The notes: generated by a model not told the origin, from the letters alone. A stretch of 64,000 nt of DNA from DASWUZ01 sp036401375 (GCA_036401375.1 DASWVB010000016.1:124001-188000); one strand, 5' to 3'. Shown: positions 16,750 to 26,228, numbered from the stretch's first letter. Made by a program: numbers and translations.

Positions 16750-18482
16750 GGCTTACTCGAGTGCGGGGCGGGAGCTGCGTGGCTGTCAGTCGGATCGCCC
16801 ATCTTTGTGCGACTGCCGCCCAGTAACTCGAGCATCCGCAGGTAAACTCCATTAGTCCAGCCAAATCCGACTACGTTAGCTTTATAGCCTGCCGACACCT
16901 CGAAGTTGGCGGAGCCACTTACCACGTTGTACTTCTCGCGCACGGTGCCGTCCCTGCCGTAGTTCTGCTCAACTTCATGAACAAACTTGGCGCTGAGTCG
17001 CTGCGCGTCACCCTTGTACCCGTAATTAGCCAGCCCTTCTACAGTGAGCCAGTTCACAGGCGCCCATCCGTAGGGCAGGTCCCACTGCGTACCAGACTGG
17101 TAGCCGCTCATTGCGAGTCCTCCTTCATGCTCGAACAGCGGCAGGTGCTTCTCGATCGACTTTGCCTGTGCGACACCCGCCACGCCAGCCCAAAGGGGAT
17201 AGAAGGCGGTGAGGTAGTCATAGCCTGACTGTTTGCCGCTGACATAGTTGTAGTCGTAAAACGATTCTTTGTCCCTGTTCCATAGATAGCGGCTGATAGC
17301 GGCTTTTCGGCTCTCCGCACGCTGGTTCCACAACAGAATGTCCTTGCTGCGCCCGAGGATCGAGGCGAAGTGGGCCATGTTGCGCTCGTATCTGTAAAGC
17401 AGACTGTTGAGGCACACGGGCGCGAACTGATCGGTCGATCCACTAAACGGGCCGAACCGAAATGTCGTGTCGAATCCTGACTCCCGCATTGCCCGGTCGC
17501 CATGATAGAAGGCGCTTGTAAGTCGATGGCCATCCACCACTGCGCGGGCACACACCTTTGACATTGTGATGTCGCAACTCGAGCGCGCCAGGGATGCAGC
17601 TTCGTCCTGCCCAGGTTGCTCCGATGAATTAAGCAGATAGGTGGTGTGTAACTGTGGATGCGCCAGCAGCCAGCGGATCACGTCGGAGTAGTAGGTACTG
17701 TCGTCCTCCATCTCAGGCACCGGCCCGTCCCCGATATCCGTGTAGCGCGCAAGCCCCGTGTGCCCTGCGAGATGTGGCGGGGTTGACCAGAGCCGGTAGT
17801 CGCGCTGCGCGTGCACATAGGCCTTCGCCAGCCAGACCTTTGCCTGTTGCCTGTTGCTTGAGTGTTCATAGACCTCTCTGATCATCGAGCTCAGGAGCGG
17901 CGGTTGGGAGCGCGTGAAGAAGTAAGTGCGATTGGCATTCAGCACCGCCCCGTAATTATCGATTTCAAAGAAGAAGTTTTCCACGATGCCACGCGCCAGC
18001 TCCACGCGATGGTCGGCAACCAGCCCGAGCAGGATGAAGTAGCTGTCCCATCCGTACATCTCGTTGAAGCGGCCACCTGGCACCACGTAGCGATCGGGCA
18101 GATAGAGCAGCCCCTGCTCCCGCAATTCTGAGACCTTGACGTCGCCCATGCTGCCTATGTGCCTAGGCAGGTGCTCGACTCGCACGCCGCACTGTCTCTG
18201 GATGGATTGGACAGCGGGCGGAGTGGCCATTCCCGCAGGCAGGTAGAGCAGCGGCGGCGTGGTCACCTTGATGTCGACCACCGATTTGCAGTCGGCCATG
18301 GAGCGGGTGAGCGAGTTCCATCCCTGATGAATGTACTGGAGGATTGGAAGGGGCGTGCCGGGGTTCGCGGCTGCAGGAGAGGTGCTTTGAGCGCAAGCCG
18401 TTGCAGTGCCTGGGCCGAGGCAGATGATGGCAACCCCGATGAGAACGCCGGCGCGCAGAAGAGGCCGTTGCTGCAGAGTCAT
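16737..18482 (-). CDS. treA: Alpha,alpha-trehalase (GH37), secreted
   Basis: 581 residues from ATG 18482, which has AGGAA five bases upstream; a TTG at 18500 is less likely. A signal peptide (about 1-31, ending ATACAQ) sends it to the periplasm. Trehalase signature 1 (PGGRFNEMYGWDSY) and signature 2 (QWDLPYGWAPVNW) are both intact, as are the arginine/glutamate-rich segments between them. It splits trehalose into two glucose. The C-terminal 25 residues are low-complexity. It runs towards and overlaps the end of the polysaccharide operon by 13 bases, so read-through of either unit would give antisense to the other. Confidence 0.95.
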   Translation of the reverse strand: MTLQQRPLLRAGVLIGVAIICLGPGTATACAQSTSPAAANPGTPLPILQYIHQGWNSLTRSMADCKSVVDIKVTTPPLLYLPAGMATPPAVQSIQRQCGVRVEHLPRHIGSMGDVKVSELREQGLLYLPDRYVVPGGRFNEMYGWDSYFILLGLVADHRVELARGIVENFFFEIDNYGAVLNANRTYFFTRSQPPLLSSMIREVYEHSSNRQQAKVWLAKAYVHAQRDYRLWSTPPHLAGHTGLARYTDIGDGPVPEMEDDSTYYSDVIRWLLAHPQLHTTYLLNSSEQPGQDEAASLARSSCDITMSKVCARAVVDGHRLTSAFYHGDRAMRESGFDTTFRFGPFSGSTDQFAPVCLNSLLYRYERNMAHFASILGRSKDILLWNQRAESRKAAISRYLWNRDKESFYDYNYVSGKQSGYDYLTAFYPLWAGVAGVAQAKSIEKHLPLFEHEGGLAMSGYQSGTQWDLPYGWAPVNWLTVEGLANYGYKGDAQRLSAKFVHEVEQNYGRDGTVREKYNVVSGSANFEVSAGYKANVVGFGWTNGVYLRMLELLGGSRTKMGDPTDSHAAPAPHSSKPQTP

Positions 18483-18567
18483 AGATTCCTGGATAGGCAA
18501 TTCGCTGGCCGTAGATATGCATGCCGGTCAGATGTAGTCTGCACGTGGTGGCGTACACAGAGCAAAC

Positions 18568-18573
18568 TATAAT
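18568..18573 (+). promoter_or_regulatory. Consensus -10 box (TATAAT) of a probably leaderless mRNA
   Basis: Perfect TATAAT ending eight bases before the ATG at 18582. Transcription would start within one or two bases of the ATG. The -35 region (18545-18550) is weak and no ribosome site is present. Confidence 0.5.
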
Positions 18574-18581
18574 CCTCGGGG

Positions 18582-19436
18582 ATGACTGCCCGAATCATCG
18601 ACGCGCACCAGCACTTCTGGCAGTACACGGCTGCCGAATATGAGTGGATCGACGAGCCGATGGCGGTACTGCGCCACGACTTTCTTCCCACCGATATCGA
18701 GCGGGAGATAGCCGCAGCCGGAGTGGATGCGGTGGTATCCGTGCAGGCCCGGCAGACCATAGAAGAGACACAGTGGCTGTTACGAATGTCGCAGCAGTTC
18801 CCCTTCATCGCGGGCGTTGTGGGCTGGCTTCCGCTTGCATCAAGCAGCATAGAGGCGGAGCTGGAGCGGCTTGCAGGTGACCGGAAGTTGCGCGGGGTGC
18901 GCCATGTCCTGCAGGGTGAGGACGACGAGTACATGCTGACGGCTGAGTTCAACCGCGGTCTTGGATTGTTGGACCGCTTCGGTTTGGCTTATGACCTGCT
19001 GATTCTAGGGCGGCAGCTTCCGGCAGCGATCAGGCTCGTCGATGCGCATCCGAGGCAGGTGTTTATTCTGGATCATGCTGCAAAGCCGCTCATTCGATCG
19101 CGGGTGTTCGAACCGTGGCGCACCTTGATAGGCGAGTTGGCCGAGCGGCCAAACGTCTATTGCAAGATTTCTGGCATGGTGACAGAGGACGACTGGGCTA
19201 CCAGCTCGATAGCCAGCGTGGCGCCCTACATCGACGGGGTGCTGGAGGCGTTTGGCCCACGTCGGTCGATGTATGGCTCGGACTGGCCAGTGTGCCTCCT
19301 GGCGAGCACCTATTCCCGCTGGATGCAGACCGTTCGAGAAGCGCTCGGAGAGCTTTCCGAAGATGAGCAGTCATGGATATTCGGCAGGACGGCAGAGGAA
19401 GCCTATCGGCTGACCTCGGCAAAGGAAGATGGATGA
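18582..19436 (+). CDS. Amidohydrolase-2 lactonase (L-fucono/L-rhamnono-lactonase-like)
   Basis: 284 residues. IDAHQHFW (7-14), the DH-containing FILDHAAKPLI strand, and YGSDWPVCLL near the C-terminus are the metal and active-site motifs of the TIM-barrel lactonases that open L-fuconolactone or related aldonolactones. The length matches the family. The ATG has no ribosome site but a TATAAT lies just upstream. The stop overlaps the ATG of the dehydrogenase gene (ATGA), so the two work together, most likely in oxidative breakdown of a deoxy- or uronic-type sugar; no dehydratase or aldolase is in the window. Confidence 0.88.
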   Translation: MTARIIDAHQHFWQYTAAEYEWIDEPMAVLRHDFLPTDIEREIAAAGVDAVVSVQARQTIEETQWLLRMSQQFPFIAGVVGWLPLASSSIEAELERLAGDRKLRGVRHVLQGEDDEYMLTAEFNRGLGLLDRFGLAYDLLILGRQLPAAIRLVDAHPRQVFILDHAAKPLIRSRVFEPWRTLIGELAERPNVYCKISGMVTEDDWATSSIASVAPYIDGVLEAFGPRRSMYGSDWPVCLLASTYSRWMQTVREALGELSEDEQSWIFGRTAEEAYRLTSAKEDG

Positions 19437-20446
19437 GGGCATTGGCGATTAAGAGCCCGGGAACCGCGGGCTTGATCGAAGTACCGAAGCCCGAACCGCG
19501 CGAAGGCGAGCTGCTGCTGCGGGTGCGGTACGTCGGAATGTGCGGCAGCGACCTAAATTCATTCCGGGGCAAGAATCCGCTGGTCACGTTTCCCCGTATC
19601 CCCGGACACGAGATCGCGGCGACGATTGTCGAGTCCCGGAGCAGCGACGCGAAGTGGCAACCGGGCATGGATGTCACTTTGTCCCCTTACACGAGCTGCG
19701 GCGTCTGTGCCTCCTGCCGGCGGGGGCGGCCAAATGCTTGTCTCAACAATCAGACGCTCGGCGTTCAGCGGGATGGGGCCCTGACGGAGTTCATCTCGGT
19801 GCCGGCGGAGAAAGTTTACCCGGCGAACCTAGCTCTGAAGGAGCTTTGCATCGTGGAGCCGCTGACGGTTGGCTTTCATGCGGTCGCGCGCGGCCGCGTC
19901 GAGTCCAAAGATGTGGTGGCTGTCTTCGGCTGCGGCGGAGTAGGGCTGGGCGCGATCGCCGGGGGCAGCTTCCAGGGTGCAAGGGTGATAGCAATTGATG
20001 TCGACGATGCAAAGCTGGCGGTAGCACGTAAGGCGGGAGCCGCGGAGACGTTGAACTCGGCTTCGGTCGACCTTCATGAGGCACTGCAGGGTCTCACAGA
20101 GGGGCGCGGACCGGATGTGATCATCGAAGCGATTGGGCTTCCGGCGACGTTTCGCAGTGCAGTGGAGGAGGTAGCCTTCACCGGGCGGGTCGTCTACATC
20201 GGCTACGCGAAGGAGCCGGTAAGCTACGAGACTCGGCTCTTCGTCCAGAAGGAGCTGGACATCCTCGGCTCCCGCAACGCCCTGCCGGAGGATTTCCGAG
20301 ATGTTATCAGGATGCTGGAGGAGAAGCGCTTCCCAGTAGAAGAGGCGGTCAGCGCAGTGGGATCGCTCGAAGAAGCGGGTGGCCTACTGAGCGACTGGAG
20401 CGAGCATCCAGGCCGCTATCAAAAGATCATGATCAAGGTCGACTGA
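19433..20446 (+). CDS. Zinc-dependent medium-chain dehydrogenase (sugar/polyol type)
   Basis: 337 residues from the ATG at 19433; the frame is open further upstream but that part lies inside the lactonase gene. Catalytic-zinc residues are in GMCGSDLNSF and PGHEIAATI; the structural zinc has its four cysteines (CGVCASCRRGRPNAC). The NAD(P) loop is VFGCGGVGLGAIAGG. The closest kinds of enzyme are L-threonine 3-dehydrogenase, L-galactonate 5-dehydrogenase and L-fucose dehydrogenase types. Coupling with the lactonase argues for a sugar or sugar-acid substrate. About 100 bases separate it from the convergent lipoprotein gene. Confidence 0.87.
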   Translation: MRALAIKSPGTAGLIEVPKPEPREGELLLRVRYVGMCGSDLNSFRGKNPLVTFPRIPGHEIAATIVESRSSDAKWQPGMDVTLSPYTSCGVCASCRRGRPNACLNNQTLGVQRDGALTEFISVPAEKVYPANLALKELCIVEPLTVGFHAVARGRVESKDVVAVFGCGGVGLGAIAGGSFQGARVIAIDVDDAKLAVARKAGAAETLNSASVDLHEALQGLTEGRGPDVIIEAIGLPATFRSAVEEVAFTGRVVYIGYAKEPVSYETRLFVQKELDILGSRNALPEDFRDVIRMLEEKRFPVEEAVSAVGSLEEAGGLLSDWSEHPGRYQKIMIKVD

Positions 20447-20544
20447 AGGGTGGCGGGACTACTTTTGACTCAGGTTCACGTGAACTGAAGCCTGAGTCTG
20501 AGTCTTCCTGCTGGTAGGGCTCGTAGGGGCGCACTGGACAGGTG

Positions 20545-21294
20545 CTACTGCTTCGTCAGCTCATCGAGCAGAACTTTCGCTTTCGTCGCGAGAGTGTGGG
20601 CTCCGTCGAGATCGTCGACGTCGAGCGCTGCTTTGGCCTTCTGCAGGAAGGTCCGAATCTGGCCCGCCGTCTGCTGATCGGGTGTGCTGAGGGACCGCTT
20701 GAGAGTGTTCAGGCCGGTCTCGGTGCTGGCAATCAGGCTTACGGTGCTGCGGCGCGTGTCCTCACCCCCGCTGGTGTCGCCGGCGGAGAGCAGGCCGATG
20801 GAGCTGCTGGGTGCAGGGCTGACTGCTGGAGTGAGGTTGATGGCGGTCTGGGATCCGGGCGCCGGAGGGTCGGTAGTCGCGGGTGTTGCCTGTCCGGCAG
20901 CAGGGGCAGCTACAGCGGCTGATGCGCCGGACACGCCGGTGACTCCCTGACTGGCAGCGGTCGCGGGAGAGGTCTGAGCCGCGGTTGAGGGTGGGGTTCC
21001 GTTCGCAACCAAAGTGACTGGCTTTGGCTTGCGATGCAAGTGGCGCACCTTGGTAGGGGCCTTGGGGGCGTGCGCGGAGGCGTCTTCTGCGGCCGCAGGC
21101 AGGCTCGGCAGAGGAGGCGGAGACTGGGTCGAGAGTGGATTGCCGGCCGGTGGGGCTGTAGTCTGCGGTTTGGTGATGGAGGGAGCTTGTGCTGGTGCAA
21201 GCTGCGTGGTCGGAGCGTGGCGACAGCCACTGACTGGGAGCCCAAAAATGAACGCCACCAACCCGGCCATCCCGATCTGTCGGGCGGATTTCAT
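20545..21294 (-). CDS. Pro/Ala/Thr-rich lipoprotein of unknown function
   Basis: 249 residues. A lipoprotein signal (LPVSGC, Cys24) anchors it to a membrane. Residues about 25-185 are low-complexity, rich in Pro, Ala, Thr and Ser, and look like a stalk or wall-spanning linker. The last 60 residues (GLNTLKRSLSTPDQQTAGQI, KAALDVDDLDGAHTLATKA) are predicted helical and resemble a small repeat domain. The ATG overlaps the histidine-kinase stop (ATGA), so it is the third gene of the two-component operon. Not recognised as a known family; a role in sensing or as a target of the kinase is inference. Confidence 0.75.
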   Translation of the reverse strand: MKSARQIGMAGLVAFIFGLPVSGCRHAPTTQLAPAQAPSITKPQTTAPPAGNPLSTQSPPPLPSLPAAAEDASAHAPKAPTKVRHLHRKPKPVTLVANGTPPSTAAQTSPATAASQGVTGVSGASAAVAAPAAGQATPATTDPPAPGSQTAINLTPAVSPAPSSSIGLLSAGDTSGGEDTRRSTVSLIASTETGLNTLKRSLSTPDQQTAGQIRTFLQKAKAALDVDDLDGAHTLATKAKVLLDELTKQ

Positions 21295-23201
21295 CCCCTT
21301 GCATCCTTCACAAAAGAGGTACCAGCGGCAGCGAGGCTACGGAATCTGGAGTCGGAGGGATTACTCAGGGGAATCCGTAGCGTGAAAGTAGTACCTACAC
21401 CCAAAGTAGATTCTACGTCAATTCGACCGCTATGCAGTTGAATTATTCGATAAGTCATGGCAAGGCCGATGCCGCTGCCTTCGCGCTTGGTGGTGAAGTA
21501 CAGGTCGAAGATCTTCTGCAGGATGTCGTCCGGGATCCCGTCCCCATGGTCACGGACGCTGATCAGGGCGGAGCGGCCATCCTCGACGAGACGGACCTCA
21601 AGCGCGCCCCCCTCCCCCATGGCCTGGGCCCCGTTAAGTACAACATTCAAAAGAGCCTGCCGCATGAGATCCGGGTCGAGGTTCACCGGCACGGGCAGGT
21701 CGGGCACGGAGCTGGCAAGCTGAACGTTGTGAGTCGCCAGCTCTGCCGAAGCGAGAGCCAGTACGCTGGCGACGATGTTTCTGAGGTCCTGTTCCTGTAG
21801 CTGGAGGTCGACGGGCCGTGAAAAGTCAACCAGGGTCTGTACCACCCGATCCAGGCGCTGGATCTCGCTCTGGATGATCTCGAGATGTCCCATTGCGCGG
21901 GGGTTCGCGCCCTCCAGTTTGCTCTTGAGCAGTTCCAGGTGGACGACGATGGCGTTGATAGGATTTTTTACCTCATGTCCTACGCCGGAGGTGAGCCTTC
22001 CTATAGCGGCCATGCGGCGCGAGAGCTCCAGTTCGCTCTCGATCTCGCGCACCGACTCCAGGTCGTGCAGGGTGAGCAGGGCGCCCAGATTTTGACGATG
22101 CTGGGGCAGGCGGTCATCAAAGATGAAGTCGATCGAGACCTGAACGTTGCGCCCGGTCTCGGTGGTGATCTCTTCCTGCAGCATCGCTACGTTGGCCTCG
22201 AAGGCATGGCGCACGGTGCGGCCCAGGACGGTCGTGTCATCGAAGATTTCTGCGACACTGCGGCCTAAAATCTGTGCCCTGCTGATGCCCAGAAAGCGAT
22301 CTACGGAGTCACTCACCAGCACGGCGTGGGCGTCAGGTGTGAAGAGCAGGATGCCGTCTTCAAGGTTCGACATGATCTGGTCGAGGTTCTCCTTTAATGC
22401 GGAGAAGACCTCTTCCACGTTGCGCATGCGGCGTCCCAGCCGCTCGATCTTGTTCGACACCTGAACGACTGCATCTGTAGAGGGACCGTAGTGGGGATCG
22501 CCGGCCTCGGCTGCCTCCGCCTGGAAGGTATCGAGCCGCTCGCTGATCTGGGCTAAAGGCTTCAATGCCAGGTTTGCGACGAACGGGGAGATGAGCAGCG
22601 AACTCAGCATGGCAATGCCAACCAGGGTGAGCGCAGTGAAGAACCACGGGCGAAAATCGTTGCGGAGGAACGTGGTACGGATGCCAATGCGCACCGTGAC
22701 GAAGGGACGCGTCTTTCGTTCGAGGGCGAGCGAGACGTTGTATACGCGGGCTCGCCCAAAGACTACGGTCAGCAGGTGAATGAGATTCCGGTCCCGCAGC
22801 TCCGTATAGTCCCGGCGCACCGGCAGCATTTGGTCCTGGTTTACAGGATCAGTGCTGAGCAGGCAGCGCCCGTCCCAGTCCGCGATGGATATATCGAAGA
22901 CAGTGGGGGAGTACTGAACGACGGAGTTCAGCAGGGTCTGGAGCCCGTCATCGTCGCGGAGCGATTTGGCCACAGCAGCGCGTAAGGCGACCGGATCGTT
23001 GCTATTGACGTTGGTGGCCAGCCCGCTCTCGATAGCGTTGCGGGTAGCAAAGAGAAGCTGGTGGGCGGCGATGTCGTTAGCTACGTAGGATTGCTCGATG
23101 TGCTGGTGCAGGGATTGAGCAAGGAAGATGCCGCTCAGCACCGCCACTACCAGGAAGACGAGCCCGGTGATGGCGACGACGAGTTTCGTCTTCAGGCGCA
23201 T
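21291..23201 (-). CDS. Sensor histidine kinase (NtrB/ZraS-like, HAMP-PAS)
   Basis: About 636 residues from ATG 23201 (a TTG three codons earlier also exists). Membrane helices near 5-28 and 190-215 flank a periplasmic domain of about 160 residues; then a HAMP-like linker, a PAS domain (IMSNLEDGILLFTPDAHAVL) and the kinase core: H-box RLTSGVGHEVKNPINAIVVH, N-box LLNVVLNGAQAMG, G-boxes DHGDGIP and GSGIGLAMTYRI. It would phosphorylate the NtrC-like regulator encoded two to twelve bases upstream. The stimulus is unknown; the periplasmic location suggests an envelope or external signal. Confidence 0.93.
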   Translation of the reverse strand: MRLKTKLVVAITGLVFLVVAVLSGIFLAQSLHQHIEQSYVANDIAAHQLLFATRNAIESGLATNVNSNDPVALRAAVAKSLRDDDGLQTLLNSVVQYSPTVFDISIADWDGRCLLSTDPVNQDQMLPVRRDYTELRDRNLIHLLTVVFGRARVYNVSLALERKTRPFVTVRIGIRTTFLRNDFRPWFFTALTLVGIAMLSSLLISPFVANLALKPLAQISERLDTFQAEAAEAGDPHYGPSTDAVVQVSNKIERLGRRMRNVEEVFSALKENLDQIMSNLEDGILLFTPDAHAVLVSDSVDRFLGISRAQILGRSVAEIFDDTTVLGRTVRHAFEANVAMLQEEITTETGRNVQVSIDFIFDDRLPQHRQNLGALLTLHDLESVREIESELELSRRMAAIGRLTSGVGHEVKNPINAIVVHLELLKSKLEGANPRAMGHLEIIQSEIQRLDRVVQTLVDFSRPVDLQLQEQDLRNIVASVLALASAELATHNVQLASSVPDLPVPVNLDPDLMRQALLNVVLNGAQAMGEGGALEVRLVEDGRSALISVRDHGDGIPDDILQKIFDLYFTTKREGSGIGLAMTYRIIQLHSGRIDVESTLGVGTTFTLRIPLSNPSDSRFRSLAAAGTSFVKDARG

Positions 23202-23213
23202 GGCCGGCAACCG

Positions 23214-24602
23214 CTAATCTGTCGAGGCGTCGACGTTAGAGACGCTACCATATTCCTTCAACTTGTTGTGCAGAGTCTTGAGGCTGATGCCGAGGATCTC
23301 GGCGGCGCGGGTCTTGTTGTTGTGGGTGAAGTCGAGGGTCTTGATAATGAGGCGGCGCTCGGCGGTGTCGACGGTGGTGCCGACATCGATCTGGATGCTG
23401 TTGCCGCCACCATCTACGGGCGGCCGTTCGCCGAATCCAGGCGGAAGGTGCTGCGCCTCGAGGTAGCCATCGTCGCCGAGGATCACGCCGCGCTCTATCG
23501 AGTTGCGCAGCTCCCGTACGTTGCCGGGCCAGTCATAGGCCATCAGCTTTGCCATCATGCCGTCGTCGACTCCCGCGATCTTCCTGCTGTGTTTGCGGTT
23601 CATATCGGCGAGAATGGCGTCGATGATGGCGGGGATATCGTCCTTGTGTTCGCGCAATGGGGGCAGGTGAATGTTGAAGACGTTGAGGCGATAGTAGAGA
23701 TCTCCCCTCAGCTCACCCTTGGCGACTGCATCCTCGGGCACCTTGTTAGTTGCGGCTAGGACACGGACGTCCATGGGAGTCTCGACCTTGCTGCCGAGTC
23801 GCCGGAGCTTGCGATCCTCGAGTACGCGCAGCAGCTTGGCTTGGGTGCCGATCGGCATCTCTCCGATCTCGTCGAGCAGCAGGGTGCCCTCTTCCGCCAG
23901 TTCGAAGCAGCCGGCCCGCCGATCGACCGCGCCGGTGAAGGCGCCGCGTTCGTGGCCGAAGATCTCGCTCTCGATCAGGGTCTCAGGGATGGCGGCGCAA
24001 TTTACCGCGACGAAGGGCTTGGATTTGCGAGGGCTGAGGTCGTGCAGGGTGCGGGCGACCAGCTCCTTTCCGGTGCCGCTCTCGCCCGTTATCAGCACGG
24101 AGACGTTGCTCGGCGCCACCCGCTCTATGAGGGCAAACATCTCGCGCATCTTCTTTGACGAGCCGACCAGGGAGCCAAGAGCGCCAGTATCGCGCAGCTT
24201 GCGGCGGGTGACTTCGAGCTCCAATTCGGTCTCGCGCTGCCGGCTTGCGTTGGCGAGGATGGTTCTCAACCTGGTAGGGTCGACCGGCTTCTGGATGAAG
24301 TCATAAGCGCCAAGCTTCATGGCCTCGACAGCGCGTTCGATGCTGCCCTGGGCGGTGAGAACCACCACGGACTGCCGGTCTGACTGCTCCGCAAGCCGAT
24401 GCAGCAGCTGGATGCCGTCCATGCGAGGCATCTTGAGGTCAGTGACGATGATGCCAGGGCTGAATTCCTGTACCCGCTCGAGAGCCTCCATACCGTCGCG
24501 GGCTGTCTCGGTCCGGTAACCCCAGGCGGTGACCAGCTCTGCCAGGCCCATCAGTGCGTGATGCTCGTCCTCGACGATCAGTACTTTTTCCTGCGTTGCC
24601 AT
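23214..24602 (-). CDS. Sigma-54-dependent response regulator (NtrC/AtoC family)
   Basis: 462 residues. Receiver domain 1-120 (VLIVEDEHHALMGL; phospho-acceptor Asp in IIVTDLKMPRMDG); AAA+ domain with Walker A ITGESGTGKELVA, the sigma-54 contact loop GAFTGA, and Walker B GTLLLDEIGEMP; C-terminal Fis-type helix-turn-helix (AAEILGISLKTLHNKLKEYG). It activates sigma-54 promoters when phosphorylated by the downstream kinase. First gene of a three-gene operon (regulator, kinase, lipoprotein). No clear GG-N10-GC sigma-54 promoter was found in the 240 bases upstream. Confidence 0.95.
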   Translation of the reverse strand: MATQEKVLIVEDEHHALMGLAELVTAWGYRTETARDGMEALERVQEFSPGIIVTDLKMPRMDGIQLLHRLAEQSDRQSVVVLTAQGSIERAVEAMKLGAYDFIQKPVDPTRLRTILANASRQRETELELEVTRRKLRDTGALGSLVGSSKKMREMFALIERVAPSNVSVLITGESGTGKELVARTLHDLSPRKSKPFVAVNCAAIPETLIESEIFGHERGAFTGAVDRRAGCFELAEEGTLLLDEIGEMPIGTQAKLLRVLEDRKLRRLGSKVETPMDVRVLAATNKVPEDAVAKGELRGDLYYRLNVFNIHLPPLREHKDDIPAIIDAILADMNRKHSRKIAGVDDGMMAKLMAYDWPGNVRELRNSIERGVILGDDGYLEAQHLPPGFGERPPVDGGGNSIQIDVGTTVDTAERRLIIKTLDFTHNNKTRAAEILGISLKTLHNKLKEYGSVSNVDASTD

Positions 24603-24848
24603 GGAGGGGTTTACCTTGTAGTTACCTCACAGTGCCTCCTTCGTTTTACCACGTTGTAACGCCGGTAGCAGGCTCGAGCGCATCCGGGCGGCATCTTCTA
24701 GTCGCGGTAGCCTCGCCAGAAGGGGGTGTTTTGCATCTGGCCGTCAGGCCCCCGCATCAAGTTCGCGTTGCTAAGAATCTCTGCTGGCGTATTCTTCTGA
24801 GGTACCGCGCTACACCGGAACGTGCTGCAGACCCAAGAGGTCCTGAGA

Positions 24849-26144
24849 TTGTCGAACCCTGGAGAGGTGAGCAGGGCAGTGAATTCGCCGCGACAGGTTC
24901 TCTTTGCCAGCCTGATCGGCACCACCATCGAGTTCTTTGACTTTTATATTTATGCAACGGCTGCGGTGCTCGTGTTTCCACGCCTGTTCTTCCCAAAATC
25001 GGACCCCACCGCAGCTACCCTGGCCTCGCTAGCTACCTTTGGAATTGCGTTCCTGGCGAGACCGGTGGGCTCCGCTCTATTCGGTCACTTCGGAGATCGG
25101 GTGGGGCGGAAGACCACCCTGGTCCTGGCGCTTTCGACGATGGGTGTATCGACGGTTGCCATCGGAGCGCTGCCGACCTACCACTCGATCGGGGTTGCCG
25201 CTCCGGTGCTGCTGGCGCTGTGCCGCTTTGGCCAGGGCCTCGGCCTCGGCGGGGAGTGGGGTGGCGCGATCCTGCTCGCTGTCGAGAACGCGCCGCCGAA
25301 CCGGCGCGCCTGGTACGGCATGTTCCCGCAGCTTGGCGCACCGCTGGGGTTCTTCCTCTCCGGAGGCGTCTTCCTGCTGCTATCCCGCCTGTTGAGCAAT
25401 GATCAGTTCTTCCGTTATGGGTGGCGGCTGCCCTTCCTGTCGAGCGCAGTCCTGGTCCTTCTTGGCCTGTATGTGCGACTGACGATTACCGAGACGCCGG
25501 TCTTTCGCGAGGCGCGTGCTCGCGGCGAACAGGTCAGGATGCCGATGCTGTCGGTTGTCGTAAGGCATACGAGGGAGCTTGTCATGGGGATTACGATTTG
25601 CCTCTCGACCTTCGTGCTTTTTTACCTGATGACAGTCTTCGCTCTCTCATGGGGGACGAGCGCACTCGGCTATACGCGGGGCAAGTTCCTGCTGATGCAG
25701 CTCTTTGACATCTCCTTCTTTGCGATATCCATCCCGCTCTCGGCACTGCTTGCGGAGCGGGGACGCCGCCGGGTGATGTTGTCTGTAACGGTCGCAATCG
25801 GCCTGTTTGGGCTCTTCATGGCGCCTCTCTTTACCGCCGGCACCTCGGGTGCGCTGTTGATGATGGCTATCGGACTGTTGCTGATGGGATTCACCTATGG
25901 GCCGCTGGGTACCGTGATCTCCGAGCTCTTTCCTACAGCGGTTCGCTACACCGGCAGCTCGCTCGCGTTCAGTCTTGCGGGCATCCTGGGCGCCTCGCTC
26001 GCTCCTTATATCGCGACCTCGCTGGCGAAGAGATACGGGCTGCAGTACGTGGGTTATTACCTGACTACCTCGGCGGTGTTGACCCTCTTCGGGCTGCTGA
26101 TGATCCGCGAGACCAGGGGTGAGGATCTCGCTCGCACCTCCTAG
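24849..26144 (+). CDS. MFS transporter, metabolite:H+ symporter (MHS) type
   Basis: About 431 residues. I chose TTG 24849 because AAGAGGT lies seven bases upstream; a GTG at 24822 would add nine residues. Twelve membrane helices. The first reads LIGTTIEFFDFYIYATAAVL, the hallmark of the MHS family (ProP, ShiA, KgtP); the loop motif GHFGDRVGRKTTLVL and GLGLGGEWGGAILLAVENAP are intact. It would import an organic acid, betaine or similar compound with protons. It stands alone, divergent from the two-component operon, so the substrate cannot be deduced from neighbours. Confidence 0.9.
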   Translation: MSNPGEVSRAVNSPRQVLFASLIGTTIEFFDFYIYATAAVLVFPRLFFPKSDPTAATLASLATFGIAFLARPVGSALFGHFGDRVGRKTTLVLALSTMGVSTVAIGALPTYHSIGVAAPVLLALCRFGQGLGLGGEWGGAILLAVENAPPNRRAWYGMFPQLGAPLGFFLSGGVFLLLSRLLSNDQFFRYGWRLPFLSSAVLVLLGLYVRLTITETPVFREARARGEQVRMPMLSVVVRHTRELVMGITICLSTFVLFYLMTVFALSWGTSALGYTRGKFLLMQLFDISFFAISIPLSALLAERGRRRVMLSVTVAIGLFGLFMAPLFTAGTSGALLMMAIGLLLMGFTYGPLGTVISELFPTAVRYTGSSLAFSLAGILGASLAPYIATSLAKRYGLQYVGYYLTTSAVLTLFGLLMIRETRGEDLARTS

Positions 26145-26216
26145 CCACCCCGGGAGTGCCCCGAGGACCTGCCGAGGCTGCCCAGCGGCGGAATGTAGTC
26201 CCCGCGCCTGCGGCTG

Positions 26217-26222
26217 TATCCT
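26217..26222 (+). promoter_or_regulatory. Candidate -10 box of a leaderless rhodanese mRNA
   Basis: TATCCT ending six bases before the ATG at 26229, so the expected transcription start coincides with the A of ATG. No ribosome site is present. Confidence 0.35.
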
Positions 26223-26228
26223 TGATTC

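Noticed and set aside
24603..24848. Sigma-54 promoter upstream of the NtrC-like regulator
   Set aside because: A GGCAC-like string occurs on the minus strand but no GC element at the correct spacing follows.
24698..24928. 76-residue minus-strand frame between the response regulator and MFS genes
   Set aside because: It overlaps the start of the MFS gene, has no ribosome site and its translation is unremarkable.
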